NCBI GenBank assembly: GCA_024760905.1
Contig: CM045733.1
Location: 37,783,501-37,847,500 of the forward strand
Source of the DNA: Plotosus lineatus
Taxonomy: Eukaryota; Chordata; Actinopteri; Siluriformes; Plotosidae
Direction: 5' to 3'
Length of the DNA: 64,000 nt
A program made the position numbers and the translations under genes. Shown here one piece after another: positions 35,006-45,432 of this stretch (its first letter is position 1; each line of letters starts with the position of its first letter). The notes below the pieces were generated by a model. That model made no database searches and was not told the origin of the DNA. It saw nothing but the letters and a program-made list of their open reading frames with translations.

Positions 35006-35247
35006 CATACACACATACATATACACAAACACACACACACACACACACACGTCAAGAGACAGTACCACAATTTGATCATGTAGTCTTACTTAAAAGTCTC
35101 CTCTATCTCTGTGACGCTCGTGTCCTTTTCGACCACCAGGAAATTGGGTTTGCGATTTTTGTTCAGTTCTCCGATTCCTCCGAGTAAGAAACCAGTGCAC
35201 GTGTCTTCATCTCCGATCACCGCGATTAACTTTCCCCGGCCACTCAT
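33497..35247 (-). CDS. atp6v1f: ATP6V1F, V-type proton ATPase subunit F (two exons)
   Basis: Subunit F sits in the central rotor stalk of the cytosolic V1 sector and helps couple ATP hydrolysis to proton pumping in lysosomes and endosomes. Exon 1 is 35247-35090 and exon 2 is 33698-33497. The donor is GTAAGA, the acceptor CTCGTGCAG, and the spliced frame is 360 bases (119 residues plus TAA), the normal family length. It reads [40 protein letters not shown] and [12 protein letters not shown] in exon 1. Exon 2 gives [40 protein letters not shown] and [13 protein letters not shown]. The Rossmann-like fold typical of the family is fully represented. The 1391-base intron carries a large CA-rich array. 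Confidence 0.97.
33884..35060. repeat. CA-rich mosaic tandem array in the ATP6V1F intron
   Basis: About 1.2 kb of CA dinucleotides organised in higher-order blocks. Units with CAGACGTACATACAC lie in 33930-34090 and 34676-34960. Units with CAGGCGTAAAGACG lie in 34096-34185. CAGACATACACA and CAGACAGACACA units lie in 34195-34340. Regular units of CCCACACGTACATACACAC lie in 34430-34645. A (TA)n run at 34980-35005 follows. It fills about 85% of the intron. Frames of up to 403 codons across it are low-complexity artefacts. Confidence 0.9.
35090..35247 (-). CDS. atp6v1f: ATP6V1F exon 1 (coding part)
   Basis: 158 bases from ATG to AA|GTAAGA. The start is fixed by the conserved opening [16 protein letters not shown]; no in-frame ATG further upstream is needed. 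A CACGTG E-box lies within the exon at 35198-35203. Confidence 0.96.
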
Positions 35248-35320
35248 GGCGCTTTATTTAATTCGATGCTATCCGAATAATGAAATATTGAACTGATGCC
35301 CCTTCCAACTGCCTCTGTAG

Positions 35321-35357
35321 ATCATGTGCTTAAGTCAGGTGACACCTTCACTTCCGC
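35321..35357 (-). promoter_or_regulatory. Candidate E-box/CLEAR-like and ETS sites upstream of ATP6V1F
   Basis: GTCAGGTGAC (35334-35343) differs by one base from the CLEAR consensus GTCACGTGAC. ATCATGTG lies at 35321-35328, and an ETS-type ACTTCCGC at 35350-35357. They lie 74-110 bases upstream of the start codon. Function inferred. Confidence 0.45.
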
Positions 35358-35639
35358 TTTATGACCATAGACAGCAAATAAGCTAGATAGGGCAAACCCT
35401 ACGACCAGCGCTTTTGGTGGAGAAACATATCCCCCGCCATCTTAGTAGTTGCAACTAAATCTGACGCTGCATTCGTATGTCACGTACACGAGCGACAAAC
35501 TCCTGCCACAAAAGGCCACGTGGCTGCAGGTTCGTTTCAAACCAAGCAGCACACCTGACTTTGCTCATTCAATTCACTGATCTGAGTATTCAGGCAGTTG
35601 ATTGGTCAGTCTCTATACAGGGCACACAGTGTAACATAT
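35358..35639. other. Region upstream of ATP6V1F; no gene seen
   Basis: Mixed-composition sequence with CCGCCATCTTAG (35434-35445), a YY1-like site, and GTCACGTACACG near 35480. An open frame at 35477-35806 runs into a LINE 3' end and is not convincing. Confidence 0.35.
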
Positions 35640-36813
35640 ATAAATCTTTTCCTTTCACCTTTTCCCTTCAGGGGTCGCCACAGCGAATCATCTCATCTCA
35701 CCCTATCCTCTGCACCTTCTCCTCTTACTCCAACTACCTTCATGTCCGCCTTCACCGCATCCATAAATCTTCTCTTTGGTCTTCCTCTAGACCTTCTGCC
35801 TGGTAGTTCCAACCTCAGTATCATGCTACCAATATACTCACTATCCCTCCTCTGTACATGTCCAAACCATCTCAATCTAGCTTCTCTGACTTTGTCTCCA
35901 ATACCTCTTACATGTGCTGTCCCTCTGATGTATTCATTCCTGATGCTATCCATCCTCGTTACTCCCAAAGAGAACCTCAACATTTTCATCTCTGCTACCT
36001 CCAACTCTGACTCCTGTCTTTTCCTCAGTGCCACTGTTTCTAAACCATACAACAACGCTGGCCTCAACACCGTCTTGTACACTTTTCCTTTCATTCTTGC
36101 CGATACTCTCCTATCACACGTCACACCGGACACTTTTCTCCAACCATTCCAACCTGCCTGCTCATGCTTCTTCACCTCTTTTCCACACTCTCCATTGCTC
36201 TGGACTGCTGAGCCTAAGTACTTAAAATCCTCCACCTTCCTTATCTCTGCCCCTTGTAATCTCACTGCTCCTCTTGGGTCCTTGTCGTTCTCACACATGT
36301 ATTCTGTTTTACTGTGGCTAACCTTCATTCCTCTCCTTTCCAGGGCATACCGCCACCTCTCTAAATTTTCCTGCACTTGTTCTCTGCTCTCACTGCAGAT
36401 CACAATGTCATCTGCAAACATCATAGTCCATGGGGAATCTTGTCTAACCTCGTCTGTCAGCCTGTCCATCACCATAGCAAACAAGAAGGGGCTGAGAGCT
36501 GACCCTTGATGCAGTCCCACTTCCACCTTGAACTCTTCTGTCACACCAACAGCACACCTCACCACTGTCTTACATCTCTCATATATGTCCTGCACCACTC
36601 GAACATACTTCTCTGCCACTCCAGACTTCCTCATGCAATACCACAGTTCTTCTCTCGGCACCCTGTCATATGCTTTCTCCAGATCCACAAAGGCCTAATG
36701 CAACTTCCTCTGTACTTCTCTATTAACATCCTCAAGGCAAACACTGCATCTGTGGTGCTCTTTCTTGGCATGAAACCAAACTGTTGTTCACAAATGCTGA
36801 CCTCTGCCCTTAG
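35640..36813 (-). mobile_element. RTE-like LINE, older host copy, 3' part
   Basis: The 3' end is at about 35645 (on minus: CGCTGTGGCGACCCCTGAAG, GGGAAAAGGTGAAAGG). A 331-codon frame at 35693-36688 covers RT from DLEKAYDRVPREE through MMFADDIVICSES to VRGEGAEDRVR. The copy continues to 36813, where a complete LINE begins. It resumes after that element at 39981, with TGACCTCTGCCCTTAG duplicated at both sides. Confidence 0.85.
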
Positions 36814-39800
36814 GCTTCTTCTTCTTTCTTCTTCTTTTACTTTCGGCTGTTCCCTTCAGGGGTCGCCACAGCAAATCATCCGCCTCCACCTCACCCTGTC
36901 CTCCGCATCTTCTTTTCTGACTCCAACGACCTTCATGTCTTCCTTCACCACATCCATAAATCTCTTCTTTGGTCTTCCTCGAGGCCTTCTGCCTGGTAGT
37001 TCCAACCTCAGCATCCTACTGCCAATATACTCACTATCCCTCCTCTGTACATGTCCAAACCATCTCAATCTAGCCTCTCTGACTTTGTCTCCAAAACATC
37101 TTACGTGGGCTGTCCCTCTGATATACTCATTTCTGATCCTATCCATCCTCGTTACTCCCAGGGAGAACCTCAACATTTTCATCTCCGCTACCTCCAACTC
37201 TGCCTCCTGCCTTTTCCTCAGCGCCACTGTTTCTAAGCCATACAACATCGCTGGCCTCACCACCATCTTGTACACTTTTCCCTTCATTCTTGCTGACACT
37301 CTCCTATCGCACATCACACCGGATACTTTTCTCCAACCATTCCAGCCTGCCTGCACACGCTTCTTCACCTCTTTTCCACACTCTCCATTGCTCTGGATTG
37401 TTGAGCCTAAGTACTTAAAATCCTCCACCTTCGTTATCTCTGCTTCCTGTAACATCACCGTTCCTCCTGGGTCCTTCTCATTCACACACATGGATTCTGA
37501 TTTTCTGAGGCTAACCTTCATTCCTCTCCTTTCCAGGGCATACCTCCACCTCTCTAGATTTTCCTGCACTTGTTCTCTGCTCTCACTACAGATCACGATG
37601 TCATCTGCAAACATCATAGTCCATGGAGATTCTTGTCTCACCTCGTCTGTCAGCCTGTCCATCACCATAGCAAACAAGAAGGGGCTCAGAGCTGACCCTT
37701 GATGCAGTCCCACCTCCACCTTGAATTAAATCGGTCACACCGACAGCACACCTCACCACTGTCTTACATCTCTCATACATGTCCTGCACCACTCTAACAT
37801 ACTTCTCTGCCACTCCAGACTTCCTCATGCATTACCACAGTTCTTCTCTTGGCACCCTGTCATATGCTTTTTTCAGATCCACAAAGGCACAATGTAGCTC
37901 CCTCTGACCTTCTCTGTACTTCTCTATTAACATCCTCAAGGCAAACATTGCATCTGTGGTGCTCTTTCTTGGCATGAAACCAAACTGTTGTTCACAAATG
38001 CTGACCTCTGCCCTTAGTCTAGCTTCCACTATTCTTTCCCATAACTTCATCGTATGGCTCATCAACTTTATCCCTCTGTAGTTGCTGCAACTCTGCACGT
38101 CTCCCTTGTTCTTAAAAATGGGCACCAGCACACTTCTCCTCCACTCCTCCGGCATCTGCTCACTCTCTCGTGCCGTGTTGAATGTTCTTGTCAGAAAATC
38201 TACTGCTACCTCTCCTAGACACTTCCATACCTCCACAGGTATATCATCAGGACCAACTGCCTTTCCATTCTTCATCCTCTTCAATGCCCTCCTCACTTCA
38301 CCCTTACTGATCTTTGCTACATCCTGCTCCTCAATGGTTACCTCTTCTTCTCTTTTTTCTCTCTCATTTTCCTCATTCATCAGCTCTTCAAAGTACTCTT
38401 TCCATCTTCCCAGCACACTTCTGTCATTAGTCAATAGAGTTCGCTCTCTGTCCTTTATCAATCTAACTTGCTGCACGTCCTTCCCATCTCTATTTCTCTG
38501 CTGTGCCAACCTGTATAGATCATTTTCTCCCTCTTTACTATCCAACCTATCATACAAGTCATCATATGCCCTCTGTTTGGCCTTAGCCACTGCTACTTTC
38601 GCCTTACGCTGTGTCTCCCTGTACTCCTGTTTACTCTCTTCGGTCCTCTCAATGTCCCACTTCTTCTTGGCTAACCTCTTCCTTTGTACACACTCCTGCA
38701 CTTCCTCATTCCACCACCAAGTCTCCTTATCTATTTTCCTTCCAGAGGACACACCAAGTACTCTCCTACCTGTGTCCCTGATCACATTTGCTGTGGTTGT
38801 CCAGTCATTTGGAAGCACTTCCTGGCCACCCAAAGCCTTTTTCAACTCCTCCTTGAAGACAACACGACACTCTTCCTTTTTCAGCTTCCACCACTTTGTC
38901 TTCTGCTCTGCCTTTGCCTTTTTCACCTTTCTCACCATCAGAGTCATCCTGCACACCACCATCCTATGCTGTTTGGCAACACTCTCACCCACTATGACTT
39001 TGCAGTCACTGACTTCCTTCAAATTACATCGCCTACACAAGATGTAGTCTACCTGTGTGCTCCTACCTCCGCTTTTATAAGTCACCCTATGCTCCTGTTT
39101 CTTCTCGAAGAAAGTATTCACCATAGCCATTTCCATCCTTTTTGCAAAATCTATCAACATCTGTCCTTCTGCGTTCTTGTCCTGGATACCAAACCTGCCC
39201 ATCACTTCCTTGTCCCCTCTGTTGCCTGCACCAACATGTCCATTGAAGTCTGCACCAATGACCACTCTTTCACCTCTGGGGGTACTCTGCATCACTTCAT
39301 CTAAGTCACTCCAGAATCTCTCCTTCTCTTCTAGCTCACATCCTGCCTGTGGGGCATAAGCACTAACAACATTGAGCATTACACCTTCAATTTCTAACTT
39401 GAGACTCATCACTCTGTCTGACACTCTTTTCACTTTTAGAACATTCCTGACAAACTCCTCCTTCAAGATGACTCCGACTCCATTTCTCTTCCCATCCACA
39501 CCGTGATAAAATAGCTTAAACCCTGCTCCTAAGCTTTTAGCTTTGCTACCTTTCCACCTGGTCTCCTGAACACACAGTATGTCCACCTTCCTCCTCTGCA
39601 TCATGTCAACCAGCTCTCTACCTTTTCTGTGCATAGTTCCAACATTCAAAGTCCCCACTCTCAGTCCTAGACTCATGCCTTTCCTCTTCTCTCTCTGCCT
39701 ATGGACACGCCTCCCACCTCTCCTTCTTCGACGTCTTCGACCAACAGTAGTCCAATTTCCATCAGCACCCTGTTGATTGACAGCACTGATGGCGGTCGTT

Positions 39801-39980
39801 GTTAACCCGGGCCTCGACCGATCCGGTATGGAGGTAATACTTTTGATTTGCATTATAAATAATTGGCATTGGTTTTACGTCGGATGCCCTTCCTGACACA
39901 ACCCTCTGCATTTCTCCGGGCTTGGGACCGGCATGAGGGGGAGAGACACTGGTTAGTGCCCCCCCACCTCATGGCTGCAT
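36814..39980 (-). mobile_element. RTE-like LINE, full-length insertion (3167 bp) with 16-bp target duplication
   Basis: Complete minus-strand element. Its 5' end (39980) opens ATGCAGCCATGAGG and its 3' end (36814) ends in an AAG-rich short-repeat tail. TGACCTCTGCCCTTAG occurs at 36798-36813 and 39981-39996, directly flanking the element. The flanks join into one continuous older copy of the same LINE. The tail type, the single ORF with AP-endonuclease and RT, and the length of about 3.2 kb fit the RTE group. Confidence 0.92.
36856..39853 (-). pseudogene. RTE-like endonuclease-reverse transcriptase ORF, nearly intact
   Basis: One ORF of about 1000 codons. The first 673 are open (39853-37832): arginine-rich start, then endonuclease with LNVGTM, CVQETRWKGS, SAYAPQAG, IGADFNGHVGAGN and RSTQVDYILCRR. 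A basic linker follows, then RT blocks NGKAVGPDDIPVEVWK, YRGIKLM and AFVDLKKAYDRVPREEL. Only two lesions are seen: a TAA at 37834-37832 where sister copies have a tyrosine codon, and a frameshift near 37720-37735. RT continues at 37719-36856 with GLHQGSALSPFLFAMVMD, MMFADDIVICSES and [12 protein letters not shown], ending RRMICCGDP. Recently active but now inactive unless a stop is read through. Confidence 0.9.
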
Positions 39981-41107
39981 TGACCTCTGCCCTTAGTCTA
40001 GCTTCCACTATTCTTTCCCATAACTTCATCGTATGACTCATCAGCTTTATCCCAATGTAGTGGCCACAATTCTGCACGTCTCCCTTGTTCTTAAAAATGG
40101 ACAGTAGCACAGTTCTCCATTCCACCGGTATCTGCTCACTCTCAAAGACCTTGTTAAACATTCTTGTCAGAAAATCTACTGCTACCTCTCCTAGACACTT
40201 CCATACCTCTACAGGTATGTCATCAGGATCAACTGACTTTCCATTCTTCATCATTTTCAATGCCCTCCTCACTTCACCCTTACTAATCTTTGCTACTTCC
40301 TGGTCCTCAACAGTCACCTCTTCCACTCTTTTTTTTCTCTCTCATTTTCCTCATTCATCAGCTCTTCAAAGTACTCTTTCCATCTTCCCAGCACACGTCT
40401 GTCATCAGTCAATACGTTTCCCTCTCTGTCCTTAATCACTCTAACTTGCTGCAGGTCCTTCCCATCTCTATTTCTCTACTGTGCCAACCTGTATAAATCA
40501 TTTTCTCTCTGCTTACTGTCCAGCCTAGCATACAAGTCATCATACGCCCTCTGTTTGGCCTTTGACACCGCTACCTTCGCCTGATACTGTGTCTTCCTGT
40601 ACTTCTGTTTACTCTATTCGGTTCTCTCAATCTCCCACTTCTTAGCTAACCTCTTCCTTTGTCATCAAGTGGAACCTCATTCCACCATCAAGTCTCCTTA
40701 TCTCCTCTCCTTCCAGAGGACACACCAAGAACTCTCCTACCTGTCTCCCTGATCACATTAGCTGTAGTTGTCCAGTCATCTGGAAGCATTTCCTGACCAC
40801 CCAAAGCCTGTTTCAACTCCTCCTTGAAAACAACACGACACTCTTCCTTTTTCAGCTTCCACCACTTTGTCTTCTGCTCTGCCTTTGCCTTCTTCACCTT
40901 CCTCACCATCAGCATCATCCTGCACACCACCATCCAATGCTGTTTGGGAACACTCTCACCCACTACTACTTTGTAGTCACTGACCTCCTTCAAATTACAT
41001 TGCCTCCACAAGATGTAGTCTACCTGTATGCTCCTACCTTCGCTTTTATAAGTCACCCTATGCTCCTGTCTCTTCTGGAAGAAAATATTCACCACAGCCA
41101 TTTCCAT
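39981..41107 (-). mobile_element. RTE-like LINE, older host copy, 5' part
   Basis: Continuation of the copy at 35640-36813, on the other side of the full-length insertion. It contains RT fingers (frame 39853-40326: NGKSVDPDDIPVEVWKCLG), the linker, and the C-terminal endonuclease (frame 40688-41107: HRVTYKSEGRSIQVDYIL). It stops abruptly at MEMAVVN, so the copy is 5'-truncated. Confidence 0.85.
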
Positions 41108-41109
41108 CC

Positions 41110-41162
41110 ATCATCATCATCATTTTCTGTAACCGCTTCATCCTAATTAGGGTTGCTTTTTT
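41110..41162 (-). mobile_element. L2-type SINE tail fragment
   Basis: CATCATCATCATTTTCTGTA and CGCTTCATCCTAATTAGGGT: the terminal part of the L2-type tail found on family A SINEs, minus orientation. Confidence 0.55.
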
Positions 41163-41201
41163 TGTGCCCATCCTCATAGCTGCATTTTATATATGTGTGT
41201 G

Positions 41202-41279
<78 letters not shown>
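41202..41279. repeat. (TA)n microsatellite
   Basis: More than 35 TA units. Confidence 0.95.
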
Positions 41280-41280
<1 letters not shown>

Positions 41281-41499
41281 TTCTGTCTGTGATTTGGTGT
41301 AAAATAACTGTGAAATAACTGTGTCCACCATTTTAAATGCTTTAAACCCACTTTAAATGCTCAAACTTCTGCAGCCATAAGATAAGATAACAGGTCCTTT
41401 ATTAAAAGGGCATGTGTGCTGTTGTGTACTACCAGGTGGTAGGTAACCCGGCTCTTTGGCAAAAAAAGATTCCCCTGGAATCTCAGTGAATGAACCACC

Positions 41500-42011
41500 T
41501 TCTTCTTTTCCTTTCGGCTGTTCCCTTCAGGGATTGCCACAGCGAATCATCTGACTCCATCTCACCCGATCCTCTGCATCTTTTTCTCTTACACCAACTA
41601 CCTTCATGTCCTCCTTCACCACATCCATAAATCTTCTGTTTGGTCTTCCTCTAGGTCTTCTGCCGAATAGTTCCAAACTCAGCATTCAACTATCAATGTG
41701 TTCATTATACCTCCTCTGTACGTGTCCAAACCATCTCAATCTAGCTTCTCTGACTTTGTCTGCAAAACTTCTTACATGTCCCTCTGATTGACTCATTCCT
41801 GATACTATCCATCCTCATTACTCCCAAAGAGAACCTCAACATTTTCATCTCTGTTACCTCCAGCTCTGCCTCCTGTCTTTTCCTCAGTGCCACTGTTTCT
41901 AAACCATACAACATCACTGGACTCCACACCGTCTTATACACTTTTCCTTTCATTCTTGCCGATACTCTCCTATCACACATCACACCGGACACTTTTCTCC
42001 AACCATTCCAT
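41500..42011 (-). mobile_element. RTE-like LINE 3' fragment
   Basis: The 3' end at about 41503 (AAAGGAAAAGAAGAAG on minus) with C-terminal RT coding (NGWRKVSGVMCDRRVSARMK) up to 42011, where it is truncated. Just left, at 41375-41480, lies a stretch with ATAAGATAAGATAACAGGTC that may be the inverted end of another LINE. Confidence 0.75.
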
Positions 42012-42104
42012 ATCAGACTTAAAGGGAAAAGGAATGGCACTGTGGAGGAGGGAAAAAAATCACATTTGCAGGCCTCCCTCTATCAATGGCCATATTATAT
42101 AAAT

Positions 42105-42257
42105 TAAAGAGTAGCTGCAAAGCCGTCAGCGCGTTTCAGTCCCTTGCTAAAGGGTTGTGTCAGGAAGGGCATCTGACGTTAAAACCTGTGCCAAATCAAA
42201 CGTGCGATTCATTTGCTGTGGCGACCCCTGATAAAGGGAAAAAACCAAATGGAAATC
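42105..42257 (+). mobile_element. SINE family A, RTE-type tail only
   Basis: From AAGAGTAGCTGCAAAGCCGT through AGGGTTGTGTCAGGAAGGGC to GCTGTGGCGACCCCTGATAA and AAAGGGAAAAA. It shows the LINE-leader and LINE-3'-end words fused. Confidence 0.75.
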
Positions 42258-42261
42258 TCTC

Positions 42262-42581
42262 ATTTCTGTAACCGCTTAATCCTAATTAGAGTCCCGGGAA
42301 GGTTAGCGCCCATCCCAGCCGACTCCGGGCGAGGGCAGATTCACCCTGGGCAGCTCATCAGACCATCTGAGGGCGGAAAAACGCTGATGGCTCTGTACCT
42401 ATTCTGTCGAAAGTCAGCAATGGTTCTTTTACATGCCTCAGACAGTGAGAGACATGCCCGTCTTTCATAACCCAGTTAGCTGCACTGGAGGGACAGTGAC
42501 AACCTTGTGGACAGTGGGACTCGAACCCCCAACCTTAGGATCAGTGATCCAGAACCTATACCACTAGGCCACCTCTGCCCC
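42262..42581 (-). mobile_element. SINE family A body with L2-type tail
   Basis: Left end TTTCTGTAACCGCTTAATCC is the L2-type tail, then CCGACTCCGGGCGAGGGCAG, the body, and the tRNA-like head ending GGCCACCTCTGCCCC. It lies 4 bases from the RTE-tailed copy in the opposite orientation. Confidence 0.8.
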
Positions 42582-43042
42582 TTATTATATAAATGAATAT
42601 ATAAAATTTAAATAAACAATCGCAAAAATACTTTTAATAATTATCATTAGAAAGTGAGGAAAAAGCAAAGATATAATTTCAGTTGTTTTAAACCGAATTG
42701 TGTTTTTTGCTGTAAATTTAAATAAAATTCAGATTCAGAATACAGTGGTACCTGACTTACGAGTGTCTTTAATAACGAATTTTCCATGTTACGAGTTTAG
42801 ATCCCACCAAAATCTGCCCTAACCAATGTGCAAGTTTGTGATTTATGAGCTCTGCTGGGGAAATGGCTTTTCCGGGACCGCGTGTATTCCTTGTGCAGTG
42901 CTTCACAATTATTTTTTAACGCCACCTATAGGAAGAAATCCCCCACCCCAATTACTCTCATAGGAAATAACAGAAAACCAATTAATTCGTTGCAACCCCA
43001 TCCCAAACTCATATAACCTAACACAAACACATATATTTCACC

Positions 43043-43381
43043 TAATATCATCATCATTTTCTGTAACCGCTTCATCCTAATTAGGGTCGCGGGGAGTCTG
43101 GTGCCCATCCCAGCCAACTCAGGGCAAGGGCAGAGTGCACCCTGGACAGCTCGCCAGGCCATCGAAGGGCAGAAACACGCTGATGGCTTTGCAGCCTACT
43201 CTTGTCGAAAGTCAGCAATGGTTCTTTTACATGCCTCACACCATAGACAGTGAGAGACATGGCCGGCCTTTGATAACCCAGTTAGCTGCACTGGGGGGGA
43301 AAGTGACAACCTTGTAGAGAGTGGGACTCGAACCTCCAACCTTTGGATCAGCGATCTTGCCACTAGACCACCACTGCCCCT
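43043..43381 (-). mobile_element. SINE family A body with L2-type tail (best copy)
   Basis: The L2-type tail at the left (CATCATCATTTTCTGTAACC, CTCAGGGCAAGGGCAGAGTG) joins the family A body at GAAACACGCTGATGGC. The tRNA-like head with a B-box-like GGTTCGAGTCC complement lies near 43330. Least diverged example of the L2-tailed form. Confidence 0.85.
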
Positions 43382-43832
43382 TCACCTAATGTATTAAAGA
43401 TAAACATGTAAAAACAATAAATATTTCATAATGATACATGTACATTAACATTCATAATAATTAATAAGAAGTAATAAACAACATAAACAATAAGTGAACC
43501 GAATCCTTCCGATGAGAAGAATGAGGAGAATTATGTGCATACGTACTGTATTCAAAAACGCAAGGAAAGTGTAATTGCGCATCCTCTACAGTAGATGGCA
43601 GTTGCGCTCTCACTGTGTTACAACGACGTGGAGTTTTTCTACACGTCATTGCTGTGTTCCTTCTGGTCAATGACGTCAATGCTATGGTGCTTTTTCCCTA
43701 CACCGCCTCATGCCTGCCCACATGACACGTTCACCCACGTGACATTTTCGTGCAGTGACTTATTGTCTTTTCTTGTTTTATTATTATTATTATTTATTAT
43801 TAATTATTATAATGTACATGTATCATTATTAT

Positions 43833-44612
43833 GCAGATGACATCGTGATCTGTAGTGAGAGCAGAGAACAAGTGCAGGAAAATCTAGAGAGGTGGAGGTA
43901 TGCCCTGGAAAGGAGAGGAATGAAGGTTAGCCTCAGAAAATCAGAATACATGTGTGTGAATGAGAAGGACCCAGGAGGAACGGTGATGTTACAGGGAGTA
44001 GAGATAAGGAAGGTGGAGGATTTTAAGTACTTAGGCTCAACAATCCAGAGCAATGGAGAGTGTGGAAAAGAGGTGAAGAAGCGTGTGCAGGCAGGCTGGA
44101 ATGGTTGGAGAAAAGTGTCCGGTGTGATGTGCGATAGGAGAGTGTCAGCAAGAATGAAGGGAAAAGTGTACAAGATGGTGGTGAGGCCAGCGATGTTGTA
44201 TGGCTTAGAAACAGTGGCGCTGAGGAAAAGGCAGGAGGCAGAGCTGGAGGTAGCAGAGATGAAAATGTTGAGGATTCTCTTTGGGAGTAACGAGGATGGA
44301 TAGGATCAGAAATGAGTACATCAGAGGGACAGCCCACGTAAGATGTTTTGGAGACAAAGTCAGAGAGGCTAGATTGAGATGGTTTGGACATGTACAGAGG
44401 AGGGATAGTGAGTATATTGGCAGTAGGATGCTGAGGTTGAAACTACCAGGCAGAAGGCATCGAGGAAGACCAAAGAGACGATTCATGGATGTAGTGAAGC
44501 AGGACATGAAGGTAGCTGGTATAAGAGAAGAAGATGCAAAGGATAGGGTGAGATGGAGGCAGATGATTCGCTGTGGCGACCTCTGAAAGGAAAAGCCGAA
44601 AGGAAAAGAAGA
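43833..44612 (+). mobile_element. RTE-like LINE 3' fragment, 5'-truncated at the catalytic box
   Basis: Begins exactly at the RT catalytic region (YADDIVICSESREQVQ) and runs to the LINE 3' end (GATTCGCTGTGGCGACCTCT, AAAAGCCGAAAGG). Two frames (43755-44303 and 44281-44586) cover the C-terminal half, with a shift near 44275-44290. Plus orientation, inside a TIR element. Confidence 0.85.
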
Positions 44613-44891
44613 TCTATTGAACATTTTGACTTACGAGCTTGCCCTCAGAACAGATTAATTTCGTAAGTCAAGGTACCAGTATACTTTATTGATCCCGGAA
44701 GGAAATTGTGCCCACAGTTGCTCCATACAAAGTAAAGAATAAGGTAATGTCTTAATAATAATAAAAAATAAAATACAATAAAATAAAATAATAAAATATA
44801 AAAGTCTCAAAAGATCTTTTTTTCATAAAATATGAGTTTGGAGGGGTGAACAAGTTTCAATTTCCTTAAAACCTCCTTCAGAAAGGCTTGC

Positions 44892-44897
<6 letters not shown>

Positions 44898-44936
<39 letters not shown>
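44898..44936. repeat. (TG)n microsatellite
   Basis: About 18 TG units. Confidence 0.9.
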
Positions 44937-45171
44937 TTGCTGCACACGCATGTACTAAACAGAGAACCATTAAACTTGCATACAGCCCATAAACACCAAA
45001 TGAACACAAACTCTTGTTACTTTCATTACTCACCAGCAGTGTAAAGCTTCATCAACACACAATCCTACATAACTCAACTCAACTCTACACACCATCTCTA
45101 CCTTTCAAAGGAAAACAATTCTTTGTGTTAAATCTCAGCCATTAGATCCTCAGTTCCTGCTTTGATTTTTT

Positions 45172-45375
45172 TTATATGCCGTCTTTGAAATTTTTTCTTG
45201 TGCCATTTTTGCGTCTGATTCTCAATGAACCTTCAAGTGGAGAGCAGCACATCCAATTGCTTGATCCATTCATAGCATTGGAATTAGCAGGCACTGAACA
45301 CATAGGCTTGCCATGCTGCAGCACTCCATCATCCATTTCAATCACTGCACCACAGTTTGCTTTTCTTAACAGAGA
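45172..45375 (-). CDS. Possible terminal exon of an unknown gene
   Basis: A minus-strand frame of 67 codons from an AG acceptor (CATTGTCAG ending at 45376) to TAA at 45174-45172. It reads SLLRKANCGAVIEMDDGVLQ, HGKPMCSVPANSNAMNG and SPLEGSLRIRRKNGTRKNFK. Codon use is not repeat-like and no transposon family in the window matches it. No protein family recognised. It may be a real 3' exon, a decayed gene piece, or chance. No partner exon was found upstream. Confidence 0.25.
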   Translation of the reverse strand, partial: SLLRKANCGAVIEMDDGVLQHGKPMCSVPANSNAMNGSSNWMCCSPLEGSLRIRRKNGTRKNFKDGI

Positions 45376-45432
45376 CTGACAATGTACCTTTAATAGAACT
45401 ATACAGGAAAATAAAAAGCACATTTCATTCAC

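Larger units (their letters stand above)
42743..44679. mobile_element. TIR element (CAGTGGTACC family) containing two nested insertions
   Basis: Left end CAGTGGTACCTGACTTACGA; the right end read inversely is CTGGTACCTTGACTTACGAA. TA lies on both sides (41 bases cannot be extended further). A SINE (43043-43381) and an RTE-like fragment (43833-44612) sit inside. TA duplication and CAG-type ends suggest a Tc1/mariner-superfamily (pogo-like) non-autonomous element. Confidence 0.6.

Noticed and set aside
33837..35083. Open frames up to 403 codons of cysteine-valine or threonine-histidine repeats on both strands
   Set aside because: They arise from a stop-free CA/TG array. Composition is that of the dinucleotide repeat and the array lies inside the ATP6V1F intron.
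36506..37702. Plus-strand frame of 398 codons, and similar long plus-strand frames at 2360-3154, 35598-36509 and 38082-39047
   Set aside because: They are antisense to the RTE-like LINE coding sequence and recur wherever it lies. They show serine/leucine-rich reverse-complement composition and no domain.
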